Part shown: piece after piece, positions 1 to 12,385 of the stretch | How positions within the stretch are numbered: position 1 is the first letter of the stretch | Layout: each line of letters starts with the position of its first letter | From: Paralichthys olivaceus | Taxonomy: Eukaryota; Chordata; Actinopteri; Pleuronectiformes; Paralichthyidae | Assembly (NCBI RefSeq): GCF_024713975.1 | Contig: NC_091093.1 | Span: forward strand, 26,850,501 to 26,914,500 | DNA length: 64,000 bases | Reading direction: 5' to 3' | The notes under the pieces: generated by a model | Databases searched by the model: none | Told to the model about the DNA's origin: nothing | Seen by the model: only the letters and a program-made list of their open reading frames with translations | Position numbers and translations under genes: made by a program

Positions 1-3000
1 CCCGGAGCAGAAGAAAAAGAAGCAGAGAAGAGGAGGAGGAGGAGAATCATTAACGTGGTTTATCTCATCACTGCTGTGGACACGACTCTCATGTTTCTGC
101 AGTTCTCTCTCACTCCTGTAAGTATTACACAATAAAACACTCATCCATGGAAAACTCAGGTGTTATGTCAGCGCACAGAGTTGACATTTCCGAGCCAGCC
201 GTGAACGTGAAGCTTGAAAAGCTGCAGGAAACATAAAGAAACTGAGATGAGTTCAGTGATGATGCATTCAGAGCCTTCAACACCACGTACTAATAATACT
301 GCACCACTAGTACATCACAGTACTTATATACACTTAAAGTCACGATAGTAGATAGTGCATTTAAATAAATGCACATCTGAGGTATTTGTACTTCACACTC
401 CTACACTCCCTGTCAGAGATATTTTATGTTTACTCCACTACAGTTATTCTACATCTTTATCCGTATGTTCCTTCCCTCAGTCTGTTCTTTAGTTTGTGTG
501 TTTGGAAGCAAGATTTACTTTTACTTTCTTCAACATTGCAAGATAAATCATTTTTAGAGCTACGTGCCGTACTGAACACCACTGTATGGTTTGCTAGTGT
601 TTGCCTTCAATGCTTAATTTCTACCTTGTAATTATGTTTCGAAAGGTGCCTTACAAATAAAGTTTTATTATTATTACTATTATTATTTCACAGTTTTTGT
701 TAATCTGGCAACAAACTCCACACACAGACAGAGTCGCCTAAATGTATGTGAATATGACTGTGTGTATTTTAACGTTTGTACTTTCATTGTGTGTCCGTGC
801 AGTATTTGGCAAAGAAACTGGGCTTTGACACTTTATGGTTCGGTTATTTACAAACCACGGTGGGCGTCATTCAGCTGTTCGGGGGTCCAGTGTTTGGAAG
901 GTAAGTGCAAAGCAATGTTGATGACACAAACAAAATGGAGCCTGTTCCTGATGAGTTTCCCGGATCATCATCATCAGCGTTGTGCAAGTGTTTTCTGAAA
1001 ACTTTGTGTGTTTGTTCCTGTCGGCAGGTTTGCAGATCTCCACGGGGCACGAGCAGCTTTGTCTCTGGCCTTTGCCGCAACTGTTGTTTTCTTTCTGCTT
1101 CTCGCCATAGCCAGCAATCCATTGATGCTGTTCCTCCACAAGATCCCCACAGTCTTCATGCACGTCATGCCCGGTGAGCTCCACCCACCTGCAGTCGTCC
1201 TCGCTCATCTTCACATTTTAAACCTAGACTCAGTTCTCACGGGGCCCTGGGGCAAGTGTTTGGTTAGGTGTGACACCCTGAGTGAAAATATTAACATTTC
1301 GGTAACCTGACAATGAAGGTCCCAAACCAAATTTGTGTAGGCTCAGGGCATGAAGCTTCTCAACTGTCACGGCGGTAGAGCACTGTTGCCTCAGAGCAAG
1401 GAGGTTTGCGGCTTGAATCCTGGTTCGTCTTGTCTTTCTGTGAGGTGTGTTCATGTTGTCTCTGTCTTCGTCCCTCTGTACAAAGACGTGCAGATTGTCG
1501 TAAGTTTTAATGGAGACTCACAGTGAGAGTGAGTGGTTGTGTGTTTGCCCTGTGTGTACATTTTACTACCACTACTACCTTTGCTTCGTACTCAGTGTTT
1601 GACAACTGTGAAACATTTCATTATATCTGACTTGAATTCATCAAAGTAGTTCAAAGTAGATGCAGTTTCACTTGGTTGCATTATTTTCCTCCTTCCTTCG
1701 TCTGCAGCGTCTCAGATGGTCATCACGGATCTTTCCCAACCTGAAAAACAGGCGGATGGTTTATCAAAACTAGGTCTGAGTTTTGGCATCGGTATGATCG
1801 TCGGCTCCACGTTGGGCGGACAGCTCAACACGCGCTATGGGTGAGTGACACCGTGCAGCAACCTTCAGACGTGAACGGACGTCTGAAGCATAAGGAGGAG
1901 TCAGTTCTCCTGCCAGCCCCCTCGTGGAGCTGTTTTCTAAATGTCCACCTTCAAACACTTCATCAGATCATTTCAATGATTTAAAAAATGTACTGCTTCA
2001 ACTAAACATGGTGATGATGGTGACAGATGTTGAATTTTACCACGATTCCTCCTCCTGACTCTGCTTCCACTTTGTTTTTCCCAGGGAGACGTTCACTGCA
2101 TGTTTTGGTGCAGTGGGAAGTTTCTTCACTTTACTGCTGGTTTTAAAGTTTATCCCCGAAACAACCAAAGATCAAGCTTCAAGAAGCAGCACAAAAAGTG
2201 AGACACGTTTCCTCCTGCAGCATCTCAGCATCTCCTCAGCTGAGTGTGGACCATTTTAATATGCTGGTTGAGAACAGGTTTATTTGAATAGAATACGACA
2301 GTTATATTGTTATTAATTTAGGCTCAGGGTGCGCTTCACACTATTTGCTTTTTCATATCTGCCTTTATTGATTGGTTAATTGGTTCACTTAAAAATGTAA
2401 TTGGCTGATTAATAATTAATGAAAATAACTTATAAATGTTTTGATGTCAGTCTAAGCCTTAGATTTGTTTATAAGAAGCCTCAAAGCACTTTTACAGCAA
2501 GTCACATTGTCCAAGAGGACAAAACACATCAAGCCGTCCCCAGGAGACAAATGATTTTGTGAACGTGAACAAAATGCACATGAATTACTAGAAGGGCTCC
2601 GGGAGAGCACCTCTGTTTATTCACATATTTCACTCGTCGTGGTCATTTGACTGTTGGAGACTTAATAACCTGGCAGGTGTTGGTTTGTGTGTTTTACATC
2701 AGTTTGTCTTTGCAGGCGACGACAAAAACAAGTCATTATTTAATCTGGGAGAAATCACAAGACTGATGAAGTTTCCAGGAGTCACTCTGACTTTTGTCGT
2801 GAAGATAGTCGCAGGTTTACCATCAGGTGAGAGTCACTGATTTTAAAGTTTTTAAAGAAAATCTCTGTATTTACTTTAACACATTTCACCCTAGATTTGA
2901 ATGACATGTTTAATTTGTTTACAGACATTATTATTATATTATTATTATAACACCAATGCTCTGTTCAGTCTGTGGCTTTCCTTTTTGCAAACATTAAAAT

Positions 3001-4527
3001 ACATGAATTCACTTTTATAATGAATATTTAAATGCAGCACTCTTTGATTCACAGTTTAATAGAAATAACAAATTCAATGTCATCAAAACTCTGTATCTTA
3101 AAACATTAGGAATGGCTTCTTTCTGTCCATAGGGATTTTTCAAGTCATGTTTTCGATCATTGCGTTGGACTTCTTCAAGCTGCTGCCGGAGCAGAATGGC
3201 TACATGATGGCCTACTTCGGCATCTTACAAATGGTTGGTGTCAAACTGAAATCAGCGACGGGTCGACTCGATAATAATTCTGGTGCTTTGTGTGATTCGT
3301 GCAGCCGCTGACGACAGACTGCGATGTTTGTTTCAGGTTATCCAGGGGGCAGTGCTCGGTCCTCTTACGATGAGATACTCTGAGAGGTCGCTGCTGCTGG
3401 TGTCCATCGGACTCTCTGCTTTGGTCGGGCTGGCTCAGGTAAACACACAGAAACACACCGTGACATCGTCAAGTTCGGCACTGGCTCATTTTCTTATCTT
3501 AAAACAACCGTGTGTTTCAGAAAAGGAAAGAAAACGTTCTCTGTTCATTTTTATAGTTTGAATTTTAATTTGAACACCTGTAATAACCCAGACTTGCATC
3601 CCCTGCTACTGTGTTGGTCTTTCTGTCTGTCTGCAGGTTTACATTGAGAGTGTGTTCCAATTCTGCCTCAACGTCATCCCCATGATGTTGTCTCTCAGTA
3701 TATTTAACGTCATCACGAACACCATGCTCACCAAGAGCGTACCGTCGTCCGACACAGGTGACGTCCTCCCGCACCACACACAACCGACAGTACTGACACA
3801 CTTCCACTCATCAGATTACAACTAAACATTCAAATCACTGACGGGTGTGAAAATAGCTCATTTAAAGCAACACCTTCTCATTTTTACTGAGCAACAGCGC
3901 CCCCTGCAGCCCAGTACCCATGATCCCCGGGTTCCTGAGCTGCGTCTGTAACAAATCCACCAAACTCTGTTTAGAATTCTTCATATTTTAAAAGATTCCT
4001 GCTGAATATTAGAGATAAACTCTTTTTAACTGATCTAGACCTCAGCTTCACTCTTCATCTTGCTCGACCTGATTCTGACGGTTGAAGCTGTGACTCTCAG
4101 TCAGTTCCTCACTTCTCACAGGAGATCAACCAACTCCAACCAAAGTTACATAGATCAGACGTTCAGGGAATGAGAGAGGAAACGTTCTCCATATTCACAC
4201 TCACTGAATCATCGAACTCATTTTAATTAAGCTGGAAATTTAAGGTAAAAAAAAGTGTTGTCTCAAAATAGAGACTCAACAAATAAGAGTTAATTTTCAA
4301 AATGCACATTACAAAGTACTGATGTGCTCTTATTCACAGGCACAATGCTCGGGCTGTGTGCATCTACTCAAAATCTGCTCCGCACGGTCGGCCCGACCGC
4401 CGGTGGCTTCCTGTATGTGAACTACGGCATATCAGCGATGGGCCTCATCCAGTTTATTGTGAATTCTGCAGTTCTTGTTTTTCTGATGTATCGTGGGATC
4501 CAGAAGACAACGGTGCAAACGGACTAA
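1..4527 (+). CDS. slc22a18: MFS transporter Slc22a18 (5' partial, 10 exons visible)
   Basis: Solute carrier of the major facilitator superfamily, a probable polyspecific organic cation/drug-proton antiporter with about 12 membrane helices. The splice model is 1-117, 803-900, 1028-1173, 1708-1840, 2085-2197, 2716-2826, 3133-3233, 3337-3438, 3637-3757 and 4340-4527. All junctions are GT-AG and the frame stays open, giving 409 residues before TAA; human SLC22A18 has about 424. Family marks are YLAKKLGFDTLWFGYLQTT, the loop 2-3 motif GRFADLHGARAAL (MFS motif A type), ASQMVITDLSQPEKQADGL, and the C-terminal GTMLGLCASTQNLLRTVGP. No in-frame ATG precedes the first helix; the frame is open to base 1 through a Glu/Lys/Arg-rich stretch, so the start lies off the edge. 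Intron 1 (118-802) and intron 3 hold repeat fragments; introns 5, 6 and 9 show nothing clear. The identity is from recognised family sequence; substrate is family knowledge only. Confidence 0.93.
230..480. repeat. degenerate dispersed repeat in slc22a18 intron 1
   Basis: AT-rich stretch with phrases such as 'gtatttgtacttcac' and 'tttactccactaca' that recall a dispersed sequence common in percomorph genomes; a related stretch seems to lie at 5087-5260. Assignment is by pattern memory, and the ends are not defined. Confidence 0.3.
1366..1560 (+). repeat. tRNA-derived SINE-like fragment in slc22a18 intron 3
   Basis: The order 'gagcactgttgcctcagagc', 'ggcttgaatcctggttcg', 'gtacaaagacgtgcag', 'gagtgagtggttgtgtg' matches in outline a tRNA-headed SINE very common in teleosts (A box/B box head, then a tail containing 'ccaaagacatgcag' and 'gagtgtgaatggttgt'). 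It is degraded and sits inside the intron between exons 3 and 4. No target-site duplication was identified. Confidence 0.55.
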
Positions 4528-4533
4528 AATAAA
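4528..4533 (+). promoter_or_regulatory. candidate poly(A) signal AATAAA overlapping the slc22a18 stop
   Basis: AATAAA begins directly at the base after the stop codon of slc22a18. Used as is, it would leave almost no 3' untranslated region, so a later signal in the AT-rich sequence downstream is also possible. Confidence 0.35.
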
Positions 4534-6650
4534 TGAGTTGTTTTTAAAAGCTATTCTCCAAACTCTCCAAAGAGAAGGGATGGAATCTGTATTTGATTTT
4601 AGGAACAGTTGTTACGGTATATTTATACTCAAACACTCTGCTGCAGTTGTTACATGATGTGACTTGTCGTTAAAACGTGTGTTTGAGGCTCAGGATCAAA
4701 CCACTAGATGGCAGCAAACCTCCTATTTTACCTGATGGTTTTATTTTCCAGAGTTCATCTTGAACACAGAGACAATCAAAAAAATCCTTCTATTAAAATT
4801 ATAATACAATCATATATAATATGGAGATTTTATTGTGGATCATTAAATATAATTATATAATCGTGACATTTGTAAAGATGTTTATTTTCTCTTGTTGTTT
4901 TTCAATGAACATTTAAATAATTCATTCATTCATTTGAAGACGGCAAAGTTTAACTGATTTCTCTGTCGACACTAGAATCATTCATCACTTTGGATTTACT
5001 TTCGAATAACAATGTGTATTTCTGTATTGATTTAGATCGGTAACTTTATTCAGATTCAAAACTAGTGGAAAGTTACTCAAATACTTCAAACACTCCAGTA
5101 CACACGTTTCTGCTGCTTTATAATTCTGCTCCATCACATTTCAAGGAGAAATTAAGTTTTTTTTTTTTACTGCCCTTACATTCATCTGATCTGAAGATGA
5201 GATTGGTTTTCTCAATGAGTTTTCAGCAGCTTCACCAAAGACAGAATTCATCTTTAAAGTTCACAGATGGTTTCATTAAATAGCTCAAAGGTGGAATATT
5301 TGATATTTCAGAAACATCAGAGACGAGAGAAAAATCCAGAAGACATGAATAGAAATGTGTTTTCTTTTTTACTTCCATTAATCATGTCGTGGCCTGTCAC
5401 ATTTATCCCGTGATCTCCGGAGGGATCCTGAACCCCATGTTGGAAACCACTGGATTAAACTATGTATAGTAACGGAAGAGTCAAAACTTTTTGTTTCTGA
5501 GTTGGTCAAGTATGTGTATCGTCAGAATGTCAGTACCATGTCTCCATCCCCTGATACTGCACAGATTCTGGCTTCAAATGACATTAAAAACCCAAGACGG
5601 CGTATTCCTGGATATTTCAGTTTCATTTCTTTACAGCAGAAGGAAGTGGAAAAACATCCTCCATCTTTATTTACAGTCCTTGTGCATTGATCTATAACAA
5701 GCTCTATTGTTCGAGTACTTTTTCCTTTGATACAGAAAGTACATTTTGTTTATCAGTTTGTACTTTCACTATATGAGATTTTAAATGCACTACTTTAGAG
5801 TTTAAAAGTACTTTTTGATTGTTTTATTTGCAGTAATACTCGAGAAAAGAATCCTAATCCAATCTCGAACCACCGGTCCGCACACACATTCAACAACCCC
5901 GACATGTTTGAAAAAGAATTAAATCCCAATATGCATAAAACCATTGTACTGTGAGGATGAACAAATCCTTTAGAGGTAATCACTGTTGCTATCTGTCACA
6001 TTCATACACTTCTCTGTTCTACCTCAGTTGCTAAGCTGTGGGAGTGATGTCACCCAATCTGCAGCAGGTGTTTTCATTGTTTCTACAAAATACTCTGTTT
6101 TTTTCAAATATTAACATCCAACAATCCCAGATAAATATGATCTTATCTGAGCAGCAGGGGGTCGGCAGTGTTCAGTAGCAATAATCGAGCAGACGACACC
6201 TTCAACAGATGTCACTGCTGGGGTTCATGCAACTGATCGCACCAACAGGACCGAGATATTTACAATTAAAGATTTATTTATTATAGTATCGATGTCTATT
6301 CGGTATTTTTCAAAATTCCATGTTAGTTTCTCATTCAGTCAAAAATGGAAGAAGACAGAAAGTGTGTTTTTTACATGAACCTCAGAGATTTTGAAGCAAA
6401 GTGTTCAGCCGTAGCTTTTTGCTGTTGTATAATATATCACCAAATTAAGATTATTTTACTGTCAGACTCTTTATGTGAAATTTGATTTAAATTCAGTAAA
6501 TGTAACTATTAGATTCCAAAATCCTCTCAAAAGTTAATGTTTTAACCGATTAGTTGAAGAGTAAGAAATGTCTGCAGGGTCATTTTTTTGAGAGAGGAGG
6601 GATTTCTATCTCCTCAATTTCCAAATTCTAATTTAATTTCCAAATGTGAA
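4534..6650. other. intergenic, AT-rich, with degenerate repeats, no gene seen
   Basis: No supported gene. 5087-5260 and 5700-5850 resemble pieces of a dispersed teleost repeat ('ttctgctccatcacatttca', 'gcagtaatactcg'). 5390-5460 ends in 'ttggaaaccactgg', also typical of a dispersed fish repeat. 5655-5690 carries 'tccatctttatttacagtcc', which matches the end of the inverted-repeat element family found at 61200-61545. The rest is AT-rich and unremarkable. Confidence 0.45.
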
Positions 6651-7435
6651 AAGTCAGAGCGAGCGTATAGGAGGAAAACATTCTCAGCTCGCTGTCGGCC
6701 TGTTCAGTCGGACTGCACCTTTAATGTGATCAGCCGTCTCACTGGCAATCCCATCATCTGAGCCTGATCCCACACCTCACTCATTACTCGCTGCTCCGAC
6801 CGATACTGTCTCCAAAACACATATTTAATTCAGGTTGGATCAGCTCCACAGACACTTCACTCTGAGCGCACAGAAAACAGAATAGAATAACAGGCACTTC
6901 CTCTTGAATTCCTCTATCTCAGTTTCTCCGTCTGACTCGAAGAGAATTGCAGAAGGATCTGAAGGCTGTCACTGTATCTGTGGCCCCGGGGGGGCGGCCC
7001 CGGCCGCTGAAGGGGGTGCCCTGTTACACTTGGGCCTTTGAGTGGTGGGGAGCCGGGACAATGCTGTTGTTAACACTCCTGACGGGGACCTTTGGGTCCT
7101 CTGAAAGTTTAATGTGACTCTGTGAGCGACCTGCGCTCGCTGAGGTCAGAGATGAGCGCTGCCCGGCGATGGTCCAACGTTGCCTTGTGTCGGTGCATTG
7201 GAAACTAAACGCCGGCGTCGAGGGGGGGGGGCATCGAGTCCTGGCCTGGTTTTGTCTCCTGTGGCATCGATAATGAGGCGTCTGTCTCCACCTGCCGCAC
7301 GGAGAGATGAGGCTCACTGTCTCACAGGTTATCTTTCTGATTTGTCCAACGCAGCCAGGGACACGAAGCAGAGGAGACTTCAGTCTAAATGTTTTATAAC
7401 ATGGCTTCCTTGTTTCCTCTGTGCCACACACACAC
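6651..7435. other. intergenic with a short G/C-rich pocket
   Basis: Non-coding. 6981-7017 is an abrupt pocket of G and C runs within otherwise ordinary sequence, and 7221-7231 is a G homopolymer run. ORFs on both strands between 7024 and 7494 overlap each other, show no splice-bounded structure and resemble no protein I know. Confidence 0.4.
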
Positions 7436-7660
7436 TTTTTGTACTTTTGTCTAAGCGAGGACATTCCCTAGCCCCTTACCTTAACCTTAACTAAAAGCCT
7501 AAATCTAAATTAAACCTAACTCAACAAACCTAAAGCTAATTCAAACCCTAAAACCAAGTCTTAACCCTCAAACAGCCCTTTGAAAAAGTGAAGCCAAAAC
7601 GTCACTTATAGGGTCTATGCTTAAAATGATCCTCACGAAGGAACAAGTACAGAAACTGTT
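7436..7660. repeat. CCTAA-rich MITE-like element with inverted termini
   Basis: The left end, around 'ttgtacttttgtctaagcg' and 'aggacatt', is the imperfect reverse complement of the right end, 'gatcctcacgaaggaac' and 'aagtacagaaac'. The interior is a degenerate run of CTTAAC/CCTAA/ACCCTA words. This layout (GAGGACATT-type ends with a CCTAAC-rich core) is like a short non-autonomous element widespread in teleosts. It encodes nothing. Confidence 0.55.
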
Positions 7661-7758
7661 TTAATCCTTCTGTAGAAACATGACGATTCATGTTAAACCA
7701 CAGATTGCCACACGGCTGATTCTTGCTCAGAAATAAGAGGTTCATGTGGCCGCACAGT

Positions 7759-7780
7759 CCCCCCCCACCCCCCCACCCCC
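7759..7780 (-). repeat. C-tract with G-quadruplex potential on the minus strand
   Basis: Three consecutive C runs (about 8, 7 and 5) are separated by single A bases. The minus strand therefore has long G runs with one-base loops, a sequence able to form a G-quadruplex. Confidence 0.5.
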
Positions 7781-7789
7781 GTCCTGTGG

Positions 7790-7975
7790 GCCTCGTGGAG
7801 TTGGCGGAGTTGGCCGCAGGAATGAAAGGTGATCTTCGGGGGGTTTTGTCTTGGTGTAATCAGACAGCGACATCATCAATCATGAGGGGGGAATTACAGC
7901 GGGCGACAATGGGAGATAAGATAATGAGTGGGGCCACAGCGACCTGGTGAGGGACAGCTCGAGTTCCCGTCCTGA
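7790..7975. promoter_or_regulatory. candidate conserved non-coding element (GATA-type motifs)
   Basis: Repeat-free stretch with no meaningful ORF. It contains adjacent GATA words (AGATAAGATAATG at 7914-7926) and several TCAT/AAT-rich words, and looks less decayed than its flanks. The call is an impression of texture; a cross-species alignment is needed to confirm it. Confidence 0.3.
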
Positions 7976-9929
7976 TTACATGCGCAGGCCCGACTGGCGG
8001 CAAAACCGCTGGGGAGGCTGGACGCACAAATCCAAAGTGAACGAAAAAAAATGTTTGAGTCGAGTCAAAGCGTAGTGAAGGTAGCAAAGAACTGCTTGTA
8101 ATTTCTACTGGTGTCATAATCATCCAGCGTTAATGTCTAGTTGATTAACTCGCACCGACGCGGAGGAGTCGAACTGTTCCCGTCGATCGGAAACATGCTG
8201 CAACATTAGGACACGATCACACACAAAGTGTATGATGGGTAGGTATTCCTGAGGCCCTAATATACAACGTTAAAGGTTACATTGCCCTCAGAAGGGTTCC
8301 TCCTCTGGGGAACATTAATGTGCTCAGCAAACTTAAGGGAACTTTTCCTTTTTGTGTTATTTTACGGTGGCACTAGAGCACAGACCACAACGGAACTACA
8401 AACACCAGGGAGCCAAGAGCCCACTGTCCAAGTTGTTGCACCAAATTTCACACACACTCATAGATTCACAGTTCGTTCCTTCAGGATTTTCAACTCTTGA
8501 CCGATTTTAAAAACACGGGAGACAACTAATGACCGATTTGACCGATTTGACGATTCGAGATGGAGGAGGCTCTGACTCAATCGGTGGCATTAAGATTATT
8601 TTATAAACCCCTCACACTTCATTTCCTGTCTGCTCTGTATCTGTGGTATCACATCTGAACAGACAGTCCCTCCTCTTCCTCGGTATCTGTATCCTCAGAC
8701 ACCTGCTCTGACCAGAATGCTCCGGTCCACACTCTCACTCCCTGACATGTGCCGCTGCTCACTAATCCCCCAGTGACGCCTCCCCGCAGCATCGCACTCG
8801 ACAACAAAACAATGAGTGACCACTGCGCTGACCTCGGAGGGCAGCAGGCTCTCGCTCCATCAGACGGAATCTCTTTTACTTTTCTGTACCCCTCAGCTAA
8901 TACACAGGAGCTGCCGCAGATGATCTCATAACAAACCCGGAGACGTGCTGTTTATCGTGCACTGTGAATGCTGCTGCACGAATTGTTTTCCTCAGGATTA
9001 GGACAGTTGGAGATTTTAATGTTTGAAGCTTATATGAAAAGAGAGGATGTGGATATCAGTTTAATTAGGACTGAGCCGATTAGATAACAATATGATGCAT
9101 TTAAAAGGCGGGAAAAAGTGCGCCAGGGGAGGCATCTGTTTGACTGTAAGCTCTGCATGTTGTTAGCATGACTCATATGGAGCAGCATCTGTGTCCTGCG
9201 AGGAATAATTGGGACCATTATTGGTCATATTGTTCAGCTAAGTTCATCATGTGAGACACAACCGGGACTTCATGCACCAGTCTGAGTTGTTAACAATCCA
9301 TCGAGTGAACGTTCAGAGGTGGACCGACTCTTTGGGATCTGGAGCATCTGGAGAGCTCAGTCTGAGAAGTCGAATTATCAAAACTTTCATTAAGTAAAAC
9401 TCTGATTTATATTTGATTGATGTTTCATTTATCAAAGATTTCCTGAATGAATCATTTGACCCGAGAGTGAGTTCTGATTCTATCCATTTCTATTGCAGAC
9501 AAAATTCAGATGTTAGTGAGTGTTGAGGGTTTTCTGACCATTAGTAAAGAGGATTTATCGTCTTCATTGTGACTCTAGACTAATGGGGTTCTAACAGATC
9601 CTGCAACAGAACCTGGTGCTGTTGAAAGCTCTTGAATTAAACACGTCTACATGTGTCACTGATCATATTTGGGCCTTGAACTCAAAAGAAAAGGACAAAC
9701 TCACTCACTATGCAGACGACATGCTACTTTCAAGTGGAATGTTACATGAGCACACGTGTGATATTTACTCAGCCATTGATTTCCTCACACTGATTATTTG
9801 GATGGCAGATGGTGGGTGGGTGTTAATCCCAGCTGCCCATTGGCCTGACCCTTTGCACTCCACCCACCTCTTCCCAAACCAACGAGCCCCCCTCCACAGA
9901 AACCTTAACGAACCCGCTGAGCCGCGGCC
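7976..9929. other. intergenic, no gene seen
   Basis: No supported gene. 8281-8510 has the look of a decayed dispersed repeat ('ttcacacacactcatagatt' with a 'gaccgattt' tail). 9060-9230 is repeat-free and could be weakly conserved, but nothing in it is diagnostic. Confidence 0.35.
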
Positions 9930-10140
9930 AAAGAGCTGCTTTAGACTGGTGAGTAATGGCTGTGTCAGCAGTCAGCGATGAGCCAGAGGGTGAGGAGGGC
10001 GGGCGAGGAGGTGAGCGGGGGGTATTAGAGGCCCATTAGAGCTAAGTGGACTGCACTGTTAATGGAGATCGAACTGTAAACACTGCAGCCACTGCACGGC
10101 GTGTGTCTAATTAGTTTGTTTTACCCAACTAATGCAAAAA
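9930..10140. promoter_or_regulatory. candidate conserved non-coding element (TAATTA core)
   Basis: Repeat-free stretch with a homeodomain core TAATTA at 10108-10113 and the words 'gcccattagagc' and 'ctgttaatgg'. It lies about 7.5 kb upstream of nr2e3. Support is by sequence texture only. Confidence 0.28.
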
Positions 10141-12176
10141 AAGAAATCTAGAGAGGTGAGATTGTATTTGAAGGTAGATATTAATGATACATGGATTAAT
10201 GTAGGAGCCAAATGATATGGTCCTGAGGCTTTTGGGGCCCTTGAGGGTCTGAGGGCCTCTGGGAGGTTGAAGCGGACGAGTCAACGCTACACCTGAACTC
10301 AGAGGGCATATAAGTTCCCTTATGATTGAAACCATGACGATACACGACCCCAAACTTCAACTAAGACGTATTCATTTAAACCCAAATTGAATCCCCATCT
10401 CTCCCTCGACCTTGACCACAGTGTTCTCACATCAGAAAACTGACTTCACCTTGTGCAGAGATTTGTTTTGAACAGTTTTAGAACTGACAGGAACTGACAC
10501 ACGTCATCATCGGGTGATCATCCCACCAGAGAAAAACTGATCCATAATGTTCAAACCAATCAAAGGGGCAACAAACTGCAGTTTGAGGATGAAATTCAAT
10601 TAAAAACTACAGTTTATATCAGTTAGGTCACAATTAAAAACTCCATGTTTCACGTTCAGTTTTTGAAGTGATGCGTTTTGCTGCGTTGTATTTCGTTGAT
10701 GATCAGTTCAACACGTTCTCGCTGAAGCAGACATGAGGCCTCAGGTTTTTGTTTTGTTCCTCTATTGTGTTTCATGAATGCAAACAGTGTTGATTAAAAC
10801 AAAAAAACACAAAGCGACAACACCCCCAGCAGCAGCAGCAGCAGCGGCAGCAGTTGGCTGCTAAGTGTGTGTGAATCTGCTAAACAAACCGCGGGGCCCT
10901 GAGCTGCATCAAGAGGCTCAGCCGAGGTCCAATCTGACATTTATCTCTCCGGGCTGTTCTGCTGATGGCAGCACGACGTCGCTTTAGGAAGCAGCTGTTT
11001 ACTGTCAGAGATCTAGGTCAGGGCGGAGGGAGAGGAGCTGCACGAGGCCAGACACACTCCTGCCAACAGTACACACACACACACGATGGGCTCCAGTACA
11101 TCTGCAGGGGCCCCTGAGTCATTCAAGGGGCCCAGAGTTGGACAGAGGACCCATCAGCAGCCCGCTATAGTGATTATACACATTTAAAAATAAAAACTTA
11201 ATCAACCTTTTTTTATTCCCAAGTGCCTTAAGTTTTTTTTTACAAGACGTCATTGTAATTAATTTTATATTTATTCTATTATTGTTGATCTACTTTATTG
11301 GTATTTTTTCACCTTTAACTTGATTTTAAAATTATTATTATTTCTTTTAATCTTGTTACCGCTTCTATTCTACTCATTTTAATCTCTTTTATATTTCTTA
11401 GAAAAATGTTTTACTCCCGACCGCCCGGCACCTCCTGATATTTATACCCTTAGTGACGTCATGGGTGACATCACTGGGGCAAACCAAGTGAAAGGGTTTT
11501 TTTTTTCGACAGTACATTTGATTTTGTTATTTTCAAGCAGTTATAGTCATTTGTCAGTTTATCTACTCTTATAGAGCCATGAAGCAAGGCTAATGAGTTT
11601 ATATACATGTCATATAAAGTGAGAGGATTTTCTGTGCACCAAAAATACTGTGTCCGACATCCTGCATGTTATGGTTCAGGCTCAAGGTGTGAATTGAACA
11701 CAATACAAAAGCAGCTGATTTGTTTTAAATCTAATTGTTAGTTTTCTTTTTTCACCCTGGGCTGAAACTACCTGACAGGAGCTGAGTGTAGTAAATTTAA
11801 TATTTGATTGTTGTTGTGTTGCAGGGGAAAATGTGTCTGATAGTAGTGTTAAAGAAAAAGGTAAAGCTAAAAAATCATAAATAATTCATTCAATAAATAC
11901 ATATAGTTTTTAAAACACTTTGACAGAGTGACTGGAACTTTTGTTTGGTTGATTTATTGGAGCAGGAAACACAATAAGATGTAAAAAAGCAGCACAACAA
12001 ACTCTTAATTCAACTTTAAAAATGTTGACGGACTCATGTGCTTCTTCAACTTGACATTCCCTGAGATGAGAGACGTGGAAGATGAAGATCTGCTGCTGAA
12101 GTTTTCCACCTGACACACAGGTAAGAGGCTCAGCCGCCACAGTCAGATCCCAAAGGCAGCTTTAACACACTGTTAT

Positions 12177-12215
<39 letters not shown>

Positions 12216-12347
12216 ACACTGATGCAGGGCTGATGTGAGGACGCAGCAGCTTTGCTGTCGTCAGCACTGGTCAGATCAGATTTAACAGCCCCCCCCTCAT
12301 CTCCACACTCCTCCTTGAGTTTCCTCCATGATCCCGTGTGTGTGTTT

Positions 12348-12385
<38 letters not shown>

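Noticed and set aside
7490..7580. Interstitial telomere array
   Set aside because: The CCTAA words are irregular and framed by inverted ends, so a dispersed mobile-element copy fits better.
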